64,000 nt of DNA from Oscillospiraceae bacterium. GTDB lineage: Bacteria > Bacillota > Clostridia > Oscillospirales > WRJC01. Position numbers and translations under genes: made by a program. The DNA is taken from positions 248,001 to 312,000 of the forward strand of contig WRHM01000001.1 of the NCBI GenBank assembly GCA_009783265.1, given 5' to 3'. Below the pieces are notes generated by a model that was not told where the DNA came from, did not search any database, and was given only the letters and a program-made list of their open reading frames with translations. Below, one piece after another: positions 1 through 8,968 of this stretch (its first letter is position 1; each line of letters begins with the position of its first letter).

Positions 1-153
1 GATTTGCAGAGGAGCATAAAAAATATAAACGGCGAAACTATTGAGCCTTTTGAAAAACAAATAGATATTCCTGATTTTGCGTCAAATTTAAAGATAAAAA
101 CCGAAGATATGATACTGGCTTTTACAACGCTGACATTTTGCAGCATGATTTAA
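1..153 (+). CDS. C-terminal end of an unrecognised protein (partial)
   Basis: An open frame runs in from the window edge and stops with TAA at 151-153, giving the last 50 residues of a protein. The fragment is hydrophilic, with a short hydrophobic tail (LAFTTLTF) just before the end. I do not recognise a family in it, and the start lies outside the window. It converges on the minus-strand gene at 245-1243, with a hairpin between them. That it is coding is inferred from the open frame and codon use. Confidence 0.5.
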   Translation, partial: DLQRSIKNINGETIEPFEKQIDIPDFASNLKIKTEDMILAFTTLTFCSMI

Positions 154-170
154 ATTATAAAAATATTAAT

Positions 171-206
171 AGGCAGACATTGCGAATAGAGTTCGCAACG
201 CCTGCC
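171..206. terminator. Strong hairpin between convergent genes
   Basis: GGCAG and TTGCGAA arms pair with TTCGCAA and CTGCC around a five-base loop. On the minus strand the stem is followed by an AT-rich run ending in several U residues, so it most likely terminates the DUF4037 gene. It has no U-tract on the plus strand. Confidence 0.55.
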
Positions 207-244
207 CTCGCCGTATATAATAATCAGTAACTTTCTGCTCTGAT

Positions 245-1243
245 TTAATCATATAGCTGATAAATTTTACCCCTGTTTTCTGGACTGTCCCACAAGTGAT
301 TTAAATTGCTGATTTGGCTCATTGAACCGATAAGAAGGCAATTTTTCAACTCAGGGCTTGTAATTTTCCCCTGTACCATATTTGCCAAATCATCTGCGTG
401 GATTATTTTGGCATTCCTGCCATAATCGTCTATTACTATTTCAAACGGCTCGGTGATATTACAAGAATTATGCAGTTCGACTACCAATATTTGCGCGTTT
501 AAGATATGGTCTTCACGCTCCGCTATTGTGTTTGCGGAAATTGCCGCGGTGATTTCGTCATGTATATTATCAAGAGATAACCGCTTGAACGCCGTGCCGA
601 ACCACTTGCTGTACGGCGCGTACTTGTTCTTATACAGAAAACATAACCGCATCAGCCTTTCCGCAATGTGTGTGCAGACAATTCTTGAGCCGAGTTCGTC
701 GCCAACTTGGGAGCAGCGTTTGACAAACGCCCGCTCTCTCGCTAAAATACGCCATTGAGAAGCAATCAGATACAGCTTGACATCTTGCGGATAGAATGAA
801 AGTTTATCCCTTGTTTCCTGAATATTAATCATATCAATAAAGATTCTGCCCGCAGTTAAGCCAAGCAGGCGGTGTTCGGATATACTCAGCCAATCAATGT
901 CATTTTGCGGCATTTCGCCTATATACATTTCTATGACTTCATTCAATGTAGTAATCCAAACATTGGTTCCACTGTACCCTTTATAAATAGACGGCAGATT
1001 TTTTTCAAACACAACTGTCAATTCGTCTCTCATGTGCAAATCGCAGTCACTTAAAAACAAAATAGGACATGGACCCCAACCATGGTCGGTAGAAACAATA
1101 TCGTCATAACCTAAAACTTGAGAACCTGCGGTCATCATCCCAGCCGAAACTTTCAAATTTGGATAATTTTGCCGAAGAACAGGTAAACAACATTCATTAA
1201 AGAAAGATTCGCACAGATCTGTATTCTTTATAAATTTAGCCAT
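245..1243 (-). CDS. DUF4037 domain protein (nucleotidyltransferase-like)
   Basis: A 332-residue soluble protein. The N-terminal part carries the hallmark of DUF4037 proteins: a GSQVLGYDD stretch near residue 41 followed by STDHGWGP and a short acidic FLSDCD segment. This resembles the G-S...D-x-D core of minimal nucleotidyltransferases, a superfamily to which DUF4037 is usually assigned. The rest is helical with no signal peptide or membrane span. The start at 1243 is well supported by an AGGAGG site about 8 bases upstream. A 21-codon open frame with its own ribosome binding site lies directly upstream on the same strand. The substrate is unknown; aminoglycoside-type nucleotidyl transfer is only a fold-level analogy. 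Confidence 0.8.
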   Translation of the reverse strand: MAKFIKNTDLCESFFNECCLPVLRQNYPNLKVSAGMMTAGSQVLGYDDIVSTDHGWGPCPILFLSDCDLHMRDELTVVFEKNLPSIYKGYSGTNVWITTLNEVIEMYIGEMPQNDIDWLSISEHRLLGLTAGRIFIDMINIQETRDKLSFYPQDVKLYLIASQWRILARERAFVKRCSQVGDELGSRIVCTHIAERLMRLCFLYKNKYAPYSKWFGTAFKRLSLDNIHDEITAAISANTIAEREDHILNAQILVVELHNSCNITEPFEIVIDDYGRNAKIIHADDLANMVQGKITSPELKNCLLIGSMSQISNLNHLWDSPENRGKIYQLYD

Positions 1244-1272
1244 TCATTTTTCCTCCTAATTTTGCAGGAGGG

Positions 1273-1338
1273 CTAAAATATAGTCACCCTCCCTGATTTG
1301 TTTGTTTTGTTTCTGATAACTTTAGCTGAATAATTCAT
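1273..1338 (-). CDS. Possible 21-residue leader peptide upstream of the DUF4037 gene
   Basis: A short frame starts with ATG at 1338, seven bases after an AAGGGTG ribosome binding site, and stops with TAG at 1273. The peptide begins MNYSAKVIRN and is basic. Its last codons and stop lie within a GGAGGG/CCCTCC stem-loop that ends just before the ribosome binding site of the DUF4037 gene. The arrangement resembles a translational leader peptide, but such a short frame could arise by chance. I do not recognise the peptide. Confidence 0.3.
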   Translation of the reverse strand: MNYSAKVIRNKTNKSGRVTIF

Positions 1339-1560
1339 GTATAACACCCTTTCTATATTTTTATAAACATTTTTATAAAATGATTATATCATGCAAATAT
1401 CAAAAATACAATGTAAAGATTGATTTATACTCATTTATTATACAGATAATTTTTTATGAATATTTTTATATTTATATTGACATTATGTCGGGTATAAGTT
1501 AGAATTAATATTATCATATATTAATATAAAATTTTATATTACAGCGAGGAAATAATTTTT

Positions 1561-2478
1561 ATGAATATACTTGGAATTGATATAGGCGGCTCGAAAATAG
1601 CCGTCGGTATTATTGATAAAAACGGTAATGTCTTGTGTTCTGAAAAAGAACAGCTTCCGGCCGGAACTACTTCTGATTCGCTGCTCTGTGTAATCAAAGA
1701 CAAGTGCAATAAAATATCTGAAAAATATAATTTTGATTTTGACGAAATAGAAAAAATTGGCATAACGATCCCCGGACTCGCCGACACAAAAAGCGGCGTA
1801 TGGGTTTACGCGCCGTTTTCAGGTATAAGCAATTTCCCGATAGCTGAAAAAATAAATAATATATACGGGAAAAAAGTTTACATAGAAAACGACGTAAACG
1901 CTTGCGCCGTAGGAGAGAAGCGTTTCGGCTTATGCAAAGATATTAATGATTTTATATGGATAACAATAAGCAACGGCATAGGCGGCAGTGTGTTTATAAA
2001 CGGCGGGCTTTACTCCGGTTACAGCGGCAACGCGGGCGAAATAGGGCATATAAAAGTTCTTGACGGCGATAATTTTGATTTTAAATGCGGGTGCGGCGAT
2101 TACGGCTGTGTTGAGGCGGTCGCCGCCGGGCCGGGCATAGCAAAACGCTATAATAATACAACAAACAATAAAAATATTTCTGCCGAGCAGATCGCGATAA
2201 AAGCGCGTAACGGCGATACTATCGCCAATAAAGTCATGTATGACACGGGTTATTATATCGGCAAGGCGTTATCTGCGGCGATAAACATGCTAAATCCCGA
2301 AATGATAATATTCGGCGGCGGGGTATCCCAAAGTTTTGATTTGATCGAACCCGGCATAAAAGACGCTTTATCGAGATATATGTTTAAAGCGGCGAATAAA
2401 AATATTAAGCTCGCGCAGACTGCGTTGGCTTATAATGCCGCTCTTATAGGAGCGGCGGCGATTACGTTTGATATTTGA
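1561..2478 (+). CDS. ROK family sugar kinase
   Basis: A 305-residue cytoplasmic protein of the ROK (repressor, ORF, kinase) family, usual kinase length and without the DNA-binding arm of ROK repressors. Visible motifs: the N-terminal ATP-binding loop DIGGSKIAVGIID near residues 6-18, the catalytic-region ENDVNACAVGE, the substrate-binding GNAGEIGH and the zinc-binding CGCGDYGC near residues 177-184. Such enzymes phosphorylate glucose, fructose, allose or N-acetylmannosamine; the substrate cannot be read here. It starts at the ATG following GAGGAAATAA. A heparinase-like lyase follows 38 bases downstream, so the pair may act on a glycosaminoglycan-type or other acidic glycan. That functional link is inference. 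Confidence 0.9.
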   Translation: MNILGIDIGGSKIAVGIIDKNGNVLCSEKEQLPAGTTSDSLLCVIKDKCNKISEKYNFDFDEIEKIGITIPGLADTKSGVWVYAPFSGISNFPIAEKINNIYGKKVYIENDVNACAVGEKRFGLCKDINDFIWITISNGIGGSVFINGGLYSGYSGNAGEIGHIKVLDGDNFDFKCGCGDYGCVEAVAAGPGIAKRYNNTTNNKNISAEQIAIKARNGDTIANKVMYDTGYYIGKALSAAINMLNPEMIIFGGGVSQSFDLIEPGIKDALSRYMFKAANKNIKLAQTALAYNAALIGAAAITFDI

Positions 2479-2516
2479 TATATAACATAAAAAATAAACA
2501 GAATTGAGGGAAATTT

Positions 2517-4382
2517 ATGATTTATGAATTGTTAAAAGAAAAAAATCTTGCGGAAATCCTGTCGGAAAATGCCACAAATCGCTTATTACCCGAATACGGC
2601 GACAGAAAATCATGGGACAGCCTGCCCGTCGGCGTAAAACAGTTTTTCACAAATAAAGCCGGCAAATTAAAAGACAAGCAATATATGATTTTACCCGCAA
2701 CGGTTTATATGGAATATACAAGAACAGGCGACAGGGCAATTTACGAAAATATTTATTTTGAAAGGCGCGAGGATTTAATAACGCTGACAATAGCCGAGTG
2801 TATCAACGCAAAAAGCGAATACATAGACCAGATAATAAATTTAGTCTGGGCAATATGCGAAGAAACTTCATGGGTTCCTTCTATGCACAATAATAAAGGC
2901 GAATTGCCCGATATTGAATACGAAATATACGTGGATTTATTTTCTGCGGAAACCGGGGCGATAATGGCGTGGGTATATTATTTTTTCGGGGACATAATCG
3001 CGCAAAACGCGCCCACTGTCAAACGCAGGGTAGAAATAGAAGTTGACAAAAGAATTCTTACGCCGTATTTGCAATATAATCACTTCTGGTATATGGGGCT
3101 TGAAACAAAAGATACAGTCAACAACTGGAACCCGTGGATAAATTCAAACGTTATAATTGCGTTTGCTATATTTGAAAAAAGCGAAAAAAATATAAAACGT
3201 TTAATTCAGGGAATAGAGAAAACCGCGAAAATCACGGATGTTTTTATAAATTCTTATCATGCCGACGGAGCCTGCGACGAAGGCCCGGGATATTTCGGAG
3301 CGGCGGGAGCGGCCCTGTTTGATTATCTTGAAATATTATCAGATATAACCAGCGGCAAAATAAATATTTATGATAACGGGCTAATAAAAAATATGGCAGG
3401 ATATATTTATAAAGTATATATAGGCAAAGATTCTTTTGTTAATTTTGCGGACGGGCCTTCGCGTTCGGGCGCGCCCGCGAAACTCTTGGCGAGAGTCGGT
3501 GATGCTGTCGGCGATGAAAATTTGACCGGATTCGCTAATGAATTAATCGCGAAATCCGGAGATAACAAAAATTATTCTGTAGGGTTTCATACATACAGAT
3601 ACATAAAATCGCTGTTTCAAAAAGAAAATCATGACAAAAAATTCATACCGCCGAAAGTCTGCTGGTTTGACGGCACGCAAATCCTGACTGCGAGAGATAA
3701 CGAGGGCAGTATAGATGGCATATTTATAGCGGCGAAAGGCGGGCATAACGACGAAAGCCATAATCATAACGACGCAGGACATTTTATATTATACTGCGAC
3801 GGAAATCCTGTAATTATCGACGCAGGCGTTGAGACTTATACTAAAAAAACATTCAGCGACGACCGTTATGATATATGGACAATGCAGTCAGGCTATCATA
3901 ATTTGCCTAAAATAAACGGGTTTGACGAGACTAATATGCCCAACGGGAGATACAGGCGCGCAACTGATGTAATTTATAAGCATGAAAATAATAATACGAC
4001 GGGTTTATCAATGCAGTTAAAAGACGCGTATCCGGAAACTGCGCGAATTGACTCTTACATAAGAGAATTTGTGTTTAAGCACGGCATATCTTTTACTGTG
4101 CGCGATAAATATATTTTAAAAGAACTCGCAACAGAGCCGTTTGTTTTTAATCTGATGTGCGCAAATAAACCTGTAATAAACGAAAATAATGTGCAGTTAG
4201 GCGAAAATATAAAAATGACTTTTGACAGCGCAGTATTTTTTGCAAGTATTGACGAAATAGAACTTACAGACCAGCGGCTCCTAAAAGACTGGCAGAGAAA
4301 ATATTTGTACAGAATCAGGCTTACAGAAAAAGAACTGAAAAAAGAAAATGATATGATTATTTGTTTTGAAAAAAGGAAATAA
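2517..4382 (+). CDS. Heparinase II/III-like lyase
   Basis: A 621-residue protein with the two-part layout of heparinase II/III relatives: an N-terminal helical toroid (about residues 1-360, with the SYHADGACDEGPGYFG segment) and a C-terminal beta-sandwich starting at HNDESHNHNDAGHFILY near residues 408-425, the classic family signature. The TMQSGYHNLPKINGF stretch follows. No signal peptide is visible, so it is predicted to be cytoplasmic, as in enzymes that cleave imported uronic-acid oligosaccharides by beta-elimination. It lies 38 bases after the ROK kinase with a GAGGGAAATT ribosome binding site and is followed by sbcD after only 6 bases. The exact polysaccharide is unknown. Confidence 0.85.
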   Translation: MIYELLKEKNLAEILSENATNRLLPEYGDRKSWDSLPVGVKQFFTNKAGKLKDKQYMILPATVYMEYTRTGDRAIYENIYFERREDLITLTIAECINAKSEYIDQIINLVWAICEETSWVPSMHNNKGELPDIEYEIYVDLFSAETGAIMAWVYYFFGDIIAQNAPTVKRRVEIEVDKRILTPYLQYNHFWYMGLETKDTVNNWNPWINSNVIIAFAIFEKSEKNIKRLIQGIEKTAKITDVFINSYHADGACDEGPGYFGAAGAALFDYLEILSDITSGKINIYDNGLIKNMAGYIYKVYIGKDSFVNFADGPSRSGAPAKLLARVGDAVGDENLTGFANELIAKSGDNKNYSVGFHTYRYIKSLFQKENHDKKFIPPKVCWFDGTQILTARDNEGSIDGIFIAAKGGHNDESHNHNDAGHFILYCDGNPVIIDAGVETYTKKTFSDDRYDIWTMQSGYHNLPKINGFDETNMPNGRYRRATDVIYKHENNNTTGLSMQLKDAYPETARIDSYIREFVFKHGISFTVRDKYILKELATEPFVFNLMCANKPVINENNVQLGENIKMTFDSAVFFASIDEIELTDQRLLKDWQRKYLYRIRLTEKELKKENDMIICFEKRK

Positions 4383-4388
4383 AAGTTT

Positions 4389-5558
4389 ATGAAATTTTTG
4401 CACCTGTCTGATTTGCATATCGGCAAGAACGTAAACGGATTTTCAATGATTGACGAGCAGCGCCATGCTTTTGAGCAGATAATAGATTATATAAAAACAG
4501 AACGCCCGGACGCGATTATAATCGCGGGGGACGTTTATGACAGGGTTGTGCCGGGAGTTGAAGCCGTTCGCGTATTTGACGATTTTATCACTGAACTCGC
4601 AGGATTTGACATTGCGGTTTTGCTTGTTTCCGGGAATCATGATTCACCCGAGCGGTTAAATTACGCAAGCCGTCTGCTGTCTGACAAGTCAATATTTTTA
4701 TGCGGGATTTTTGACGGAACGCTTAAAAAAGTTATTTTATCCGACGAATACGGCGAGGTTAATTTCTGGCTTTTGCCGTTTATCAAACCGTCGTCTGTCT
4801 ACGGATTGTTCGGAGAACGTAAAATAGCAGGTTATGACGACGCTGTGTCAGCCGCGCTTGAGACTGCCGGGATTGATTATAATTTACGCAATGTTCTCGT
4901 ATCGCACCAGTTTTATATAGATATAAAATCAGGGATTACACCGGCGAGGTCAGAATCGGAATTTAACCCTGTCGGCGGACTTGACGCAATCGACTGCGCT
5001 CTGCTTGAAAATTTTGATTATGTTGCTCTCGGGCATTTGCACAAAGCGCAGAAAATCGGAGTTGATTATATCAGATACGCCGGTTCGCCGGTTAAATATT
5101 CGTTTTCGGAATGGCGTCATGAAAAATCGATTACGCTTGTGGAATTAAAAGAAAAAAATGATATTAATATAACTGAACTCCCGGTTAAGCCGGTTCACGA
5201 TATGCGCGAAATCAAAGGCGAAATCGCAGTATTGACAAGCGATGAAATTTCGTTGCTGGCAGACAAAGAAGATTATCTGCGGGTTATCCTCACGGACGAA
5301 GGAGAGATAATTGACCCGATGGGTAAAATCCGTAATGTTTATCCCAATGTGATGTCGCTCGATTTTGAAAACACGCGCACAAGTATTGATATATCTCAGA
5401 TAACGGCAAATCCAAAACAGGCTGATCAATTATCGCCTTATGATCTGTTCGGCGAATTTTTTCTTGATATGAACGGCTCGCTCATGAGCCGGGAACAGGC
5501 TGAAATAATCAGGGATATATTGGATTACAGCAACGGAACGGAGGGCGTTATAATTTAA
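4389..5558 (+). CDS. sbcD: Exonuclease SbcCD, nuclease subunit SbcD
   Basis: A 389-residue calcineurin-like phosphoesterase, normal length for SbcD/Mre11. Metal-binding motifs in order: LSDLHIG near residue 6, IAGDVYDR near residue 45, VSGNHDSPE near residue 79, VSHQFY near residue 175 and ALGHLHKAQ near residue 217. SbcD is the Mn-dependent nuclease partner of the SbcC ATPase and processes hairpins and blocked DNA ends. It starts 6 bases after the heparinase gene, and sbcC begins immediately after its stop codon, so the two subunits are almost certainly co-transcribed. Confidence 0.96.
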   Translation: MKFLHLSDLHIGKNVNGFSMIDEQRHAFEQIIDYIKTERPDAIIIAGDVYDRVVPGVEAVRVFDDFITELAGFDIAVLLVSGNHDSPERLNYASRLLSDKSIFLCGIFDGTLKKVILSDEYGEVNFWLLPFIKPSSVYGLFGERKIAGYDDAVSAALETAGIDYNLRNVLVSHQFYIDIKSGITPARSESEFNPVGGLDAIDCALLENFDYVALGHLHKAQKIGVDYIRYAGSPVKYSFSEWRHEKSITLVELKEKNDINITELPVKPVHDMREIKGEIAVLTSDEISLLADKEDYLRVILTDEGEIIDPMGKIRNVYPNVMSLDFENTRTSIDISQITANPKQADQLSPYDLFGEFFLDMNGSLMSREQAEIIRDILDYSNGTEGVII

Positions 5559-8180
5559 ATGAAGCCATTAAAACTTACTATGAGCGCGTTCGGCCCGTAT
5601 GCGGGAATTGAAACGCTTGATTTTAAAATTCTGGGGGAGAACGGATTATATCTTATCACAGGAGAAACAGGAGCGGGCAAAACTACTGTATTTGACGCGA
5701 TTTCTTTCGCTTTGTTCGGCGAGGCAAGCGGAAAATCAAGAGATAAATATCAAATGCTGCGAAGCGATTACGTTGACGAAAAAGCTAAGACATATATAGA
5801 GTTTGAATTTTCGTCGGGCAATAATTTATATAATATAAAACGCAATATAAAAAAAACAGGGCAGGACGTTATTTTTATATTGCCCGACGGAACGTCTGTC
5901 AGCGGCGAGCGCAACGTCAAATCCAAAATTGCCGAAATTATCGGACTTGACCGTGAGCAATTCGCGCAAATAGTGATGATCGCTCAGAATGATTTTTTGC
6001 GTTTTCTGCAAAGCGGGACTGACGACAGGGTGAAAATCCTGCGCAGTATTTTTAACACGGGCATACTTAAATATTTACAGGAAAAATTAAAAGTTAAATC
6101 TAAAAATTTTCATGATGAACTGGCAATCTGCCGCCGTGATTTTGAGCGTTATAATATCGAGCCGTATAAATGCGAAGAATATTTTATATTGTGGGAATCT
6201 CAAATAAAATCCGATAAATCTTCTCTTGCTGAAATTGAAAATAAACTGAGCGAACTTGATAAACGCAGGACTGATCTTGCGGGGGAGATTGCAGTCGCGG
6301 AAGATCTCGCAAAAAAGTTTTTTGAACTTAATACTGCCCGGTCTGATTTTATTACGCATAACTCTGAATCCGATATGATAAAATTATTGTCTGAACGCCG
6401 TATCCGCGGAGAAATTGCAATATATAAAATCAAGCCGCTTGCGGATAAATCAACCGAAGCGGCAAAACATCTTGATACATCATATATCGAATTAACAAAA
6501 GCAAATGCAAATGCTGAGGCAGCAAATAAAGAATTAGAAGAATCAAAGAAAATTCTTGCGGAATTGCCGCTTCCTGATAATGCCCGGGATATTTTCGAGA
6601 AATTAAAACAGGAATATAATATTACCGCCGAAAAACTGACTCAACTCATTTATTTAAAAAAAGAATACGGCGCAATAACCGGTAACATGACAAAACTTAA
6701 AGAATTGCAGATTGAATTTGAAAAATCAAACGCCGGTTTTAATTTATTAGAAAGCGAGTATAAAATCTTAAACGAGGCATTTTTACGCAATCAGGCAGGC
6801 ATACTCGCAAAAATCCTGACAAAAGGCGAACCCTGTCCCGTATGCGGCTCGACAGAACATCCCGTTCCGGCAAAATTATCTGACGAAAACGTCACAGAAG
6901 AAAAGCTAAAAAAAGCGAATGATTTATCGGATGACGCGAGAAACACCCGCGACAAAAAAGCCTCTGAATGTTCTAATCTGAAAACTGAGACAGACACGCG
7001 CGTTAAACGTTTTATAAAAGATTTTCAATTTCAAAATCAAATTCAAAATTTCACCGAAGATTTTCACGATTGGGATAAAGCCGGAAAAATATTATCTGAC
7101 GCGCTCATGCAAACGCAAATAAAAATAAATGATTTAACTTCAAAAAAAGAATCCGGCGAAAGAGAATTAAATAAACTCTCGTCAGACTGGGAGACTGCGA
7201 AAAAACGCAATAATAATGCCGAAGCCGCATATAAATCCGCAATAACTCTTGTAACCGAGCGCGAAGCGCGAAAAACCGAATATCTGAAACTTCACGGCGA
7301 AACGCAGAGATTATATAATAACGCCTTAAAAATTAACGGGTTTGATTTTGAATCAGAATATCTCGCGGCAATTATAGACGAAAAAGAACTCGAAGAAATA
7401 AAAAATAAAATAATTGATTATGAAAAAAAAGGCGGTCAGATAAAAAGTGATATTACACGTCTGGAGTGCGAAACAGCGGGAAAAGATAACCCTGATTTAG
7501 AAAAATTGCGCAATGAATCAAAAGAATTTCAAATTGCCGTCAGTCAGCAGCGTGAAAAACGCGACGAAATTAAAAGCCGTCTCGAACAAACCGCGCAAAT
7601 ACTAACAGAACTTAAAAAAAGTTCGGTCAAATTCGCGAAACTTGAAGAGCAATACGCCGCAGTCAGACAGTTGTCCGAAACGGCAAACGGCAAACTCGAT
7701 TTTGAGACATACGCGCAGACTACTTATTTTGAAAACGTGTTAAACGCGGCAAACCAGAGATTAAAAATAATGAGCAGGAACCGATATTCGCTTTTGCGCA
7801 AAACAGATGGCGGCGACGGGCGCAAATCTACAGGACTGGAAATTGAGGTTCTGGATTTTTACACAGGAAAAAAACGTCCCGCCGGCAGTTTATCAGGCGG
7901 AGAATCATTTATGGCTTCGCTTTCACTCGCCTTGGGATTATCAGACGTTGTTCAGCAAAGTTCGGGGGGCATCCGGCTCGACGCGATGTTTATCGATGAA
8001 GGATTCGGCGCGCTCGATTCTGAAGTACTGGACCTTGCCGTAAAAACGCTTTCGGATATAGCCGGCGGCAGCCGCGTCGTCGGGATTATTTCACATGTCT
8101 CAGAACTTTGCGAACGTATAGACAAACAGGTCCGCGTAGAGAAAACGACTTCCGGGAGCAGTATAAAATTAATACTCTAA
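5559..8180 (+). CDS. sbcC: Exonuclease SbcCD, SMC-like ATPase subunit SbcC
   Basis: An 873-residue Rad50-type ATPase. The Walker A loop GETGAGKT lies at residues 35-42, two long coiled-coil arms run from about 170 to 730, and a CPVCGS zinc hook sits near residue 425 between them. The ABC signature LSGGESFMASL is near residue 777 and Walker B FIDEGFGALD near 810. It forms the DNA-end tethering machine with SbcD. The start abuts the sbcD stop codon directly. The 3' end overlaps the convergent minus-strand gene at 8169 by 12 bases. Confidence 0.96.
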   Translation: MKPLKLTMSAFGPYAGIETLDFKILGENGLYLITGETGAGKTTVFDAISFALFGEASGKSRDKYQMLRSDYVDEKAKTYIEFEFSSGNNLYNIKRNIKKTGQDVIFILPDGTSVSGERNVKSKIAEIIGLDREQFAQIVMIAQNDFLRFLQSGTDDRVKILRSIFNTGILKYLQEKLKVKSKNFHDELAICRRDFERYNIEPYKCEEYFILWESQIKSDKSSLAEIENKLSELDKRRTDLAGEIAVAEDLAKKFFELNTARSDFITHNSESDMIKLLSERRIRGEIAIYKIKPLADKSTEAAKHLDTSYIELTKANANAEAANKELEESKKILAELPLPDNARDIFEKLKQEYNITAEKLTQLIYLKKEYGAITGNMTKLKELQIEFEKSNAGFNLLESEYKILNEAFLRNQAGILAKILTKGEPCPVCGSTEHPVPAKLSDENVTEEKLKKANDLSDDARNTRDKKASECSNLKTETDTRVKRFIKDFQFQNQIQNFTEDFHDWDKAGKILSDALMQTQIKINDLTSKKESGERELNKLSSDWETAKKRNNNAEAAYKSAITLVTEREARKTEYLKLHGETQRLYNNALKINGFDFESEYLAAIIDEKELEEIKNKIIDYEKKGGQIKSDITRLECETAGKDNPDLEKLRNESKEFQIAVSQQREKRDEIKSRLEQTAQILTELKKSSVKFAKLEEQYAAVRQLSETANGKLDFETYAQTTYFENVLNAANQRLKIMSRNRYSLLRKTDGGDGRKSTGLEIEVLDFYTGKKRPAGSLSGGESFMASLSLALGLSDVVQQSSGGIRLDAMFIDEGFGALDSEVLDLAVKTLSDIAGGSRVVGIISHVSELCERIDKQVRVEKTTSGSSIKLIL

Positions 8181-8546
8181 AGAGCATATATATTCTAAAA
8201 CTTTTTTCTTTTCGATTTCACTTAGCCGCATACATTTTTTATATATATCGAGTTTAACGGCAGTTTCGTCAAATTTAATAAATTTATTAAATTTTTCGAT
8301 GATACAGGCAGGTTTTTCGTGTCCGGAATCTTTGACCTGATAATCAAAAACCATTGTTTCAATATCAATGTTCAGCACTTCGCACAAATTTAATCCCATA
8401 CAAATTTCTGTCGATATATTGTCTTTTAGCAAAACGGCGTTTAAATCAATAAGCGATATTCCGCATGTATTCGAAAAATTTACTACGTCGCCGTATTTTT
8501 CCACTATATACTCATACAAAACTGTGTTTGTTTCCATATTATTCAA
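8169..8546 (-). CDS. Small HTH-associated protein, unknown function
   Basis: A 125-residue protein whose N-terminal half looks like a degenerate small helix-turn-helix domain (NFSNTCGISLIDLNAVL, then MGLNLCEVLNIDIETMV), comparable in layout to its upstream neighbour. The C-terminal half is charged and helical. The extreme start is TTG at 8546, overlapping the TGA of the neighbour, but ATG at 8537 is better spaced from AGAGGAAAG and would give 122 residues. The 4-base overlap indicates translational coupling with the XRE gene. It may be a regulator or a partner of it; I do not recognise a named family. Confidence 0.65.
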   Translation of the reverse strand: MNNMETNTVLYEYIVEKYGDVVNFSNTCGISLIDLNAVLLKDNISTEICMGLNLCEVLNIDIETMVFDYQVKDSGHEKPACIIEKFNKFIKFDETAVKLDIYKKCMRLSEIEKKKVLEYICSLEY

Positions 8547-8812
8547 CTTTCCTCTTCCGAATATTCAGAATATTCCGTATATTCAATAATATCCTCAACT
8601 TTGCAGTTCAGAACATAGCAGATGCGTGCTAAAACATCCAGATCTATTCTTTCGACGTTGTTATTATACCATTTGTCTATAACCTGAAAATGAGCTTTGA
8701 CAGACGAAGCCAAATTACCGCGTTTAATATTTCTCGCGTCTAAATATTGCTTTAATTTTACATTTATTTTCCCGTAATTTTTTATAAGAAAAACAGATTT
8801 ATCTTCTGACAT
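8543..8812 (-). CDS. Small XRE-type (Cro/CI-like) regulator
   Basis: An 89-residue protein. Residues 15-80 fit a Cro/CI-type helix-turn-helix of the short HTH_26 kind: KQYLDARNIKRGNLASSVKAH, a recognition helix around FQVIDKWYN, then the typical LDVLARICYVLNCKVEDIIEY ending. The tail is a run of YSE/YTE acidic repeats. It is first in a two-gene minus-strand operon with the coupled 125-residue protein. DNA-binding repression is inferred from the fold; the target is unknown. Confidence 0.8.
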   Translation of the reverse strand: MSEDKSVFLIKNYGKINVKLKQYLDARNIKRGNLASSVKAHFQVIDKWYNNNVERIDLDVLARICYVLNCKVEDIIEYTEYSEYSEEES

Positions 8813-8916
8813 AATATCACCCTGAATATATACTATAATAAATATTATTTTATTTGCAATATACTTATTAATATTATCTATATTTATTGATATTTTATAT
8901 CCATATTCATAGATAT

Positions 8917-8949
8917 AAAAATCAGAGGTAAATAATACCTCTGATTTTT
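8917..8949. terminator. Bidirectional intrinsic terminator
   Basis: AAAATCAGAGGTA pairs perfectly with TACCTCTGATTTT around AATAA, followed by U-rich sequence in both directions. On the minus strand it closes the gene at 8969-9787 and separates it from the HTH pair. Confidence 0.85.
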
Positions 8950-8968
8950 GTTTGAGTTTGATTATAAT

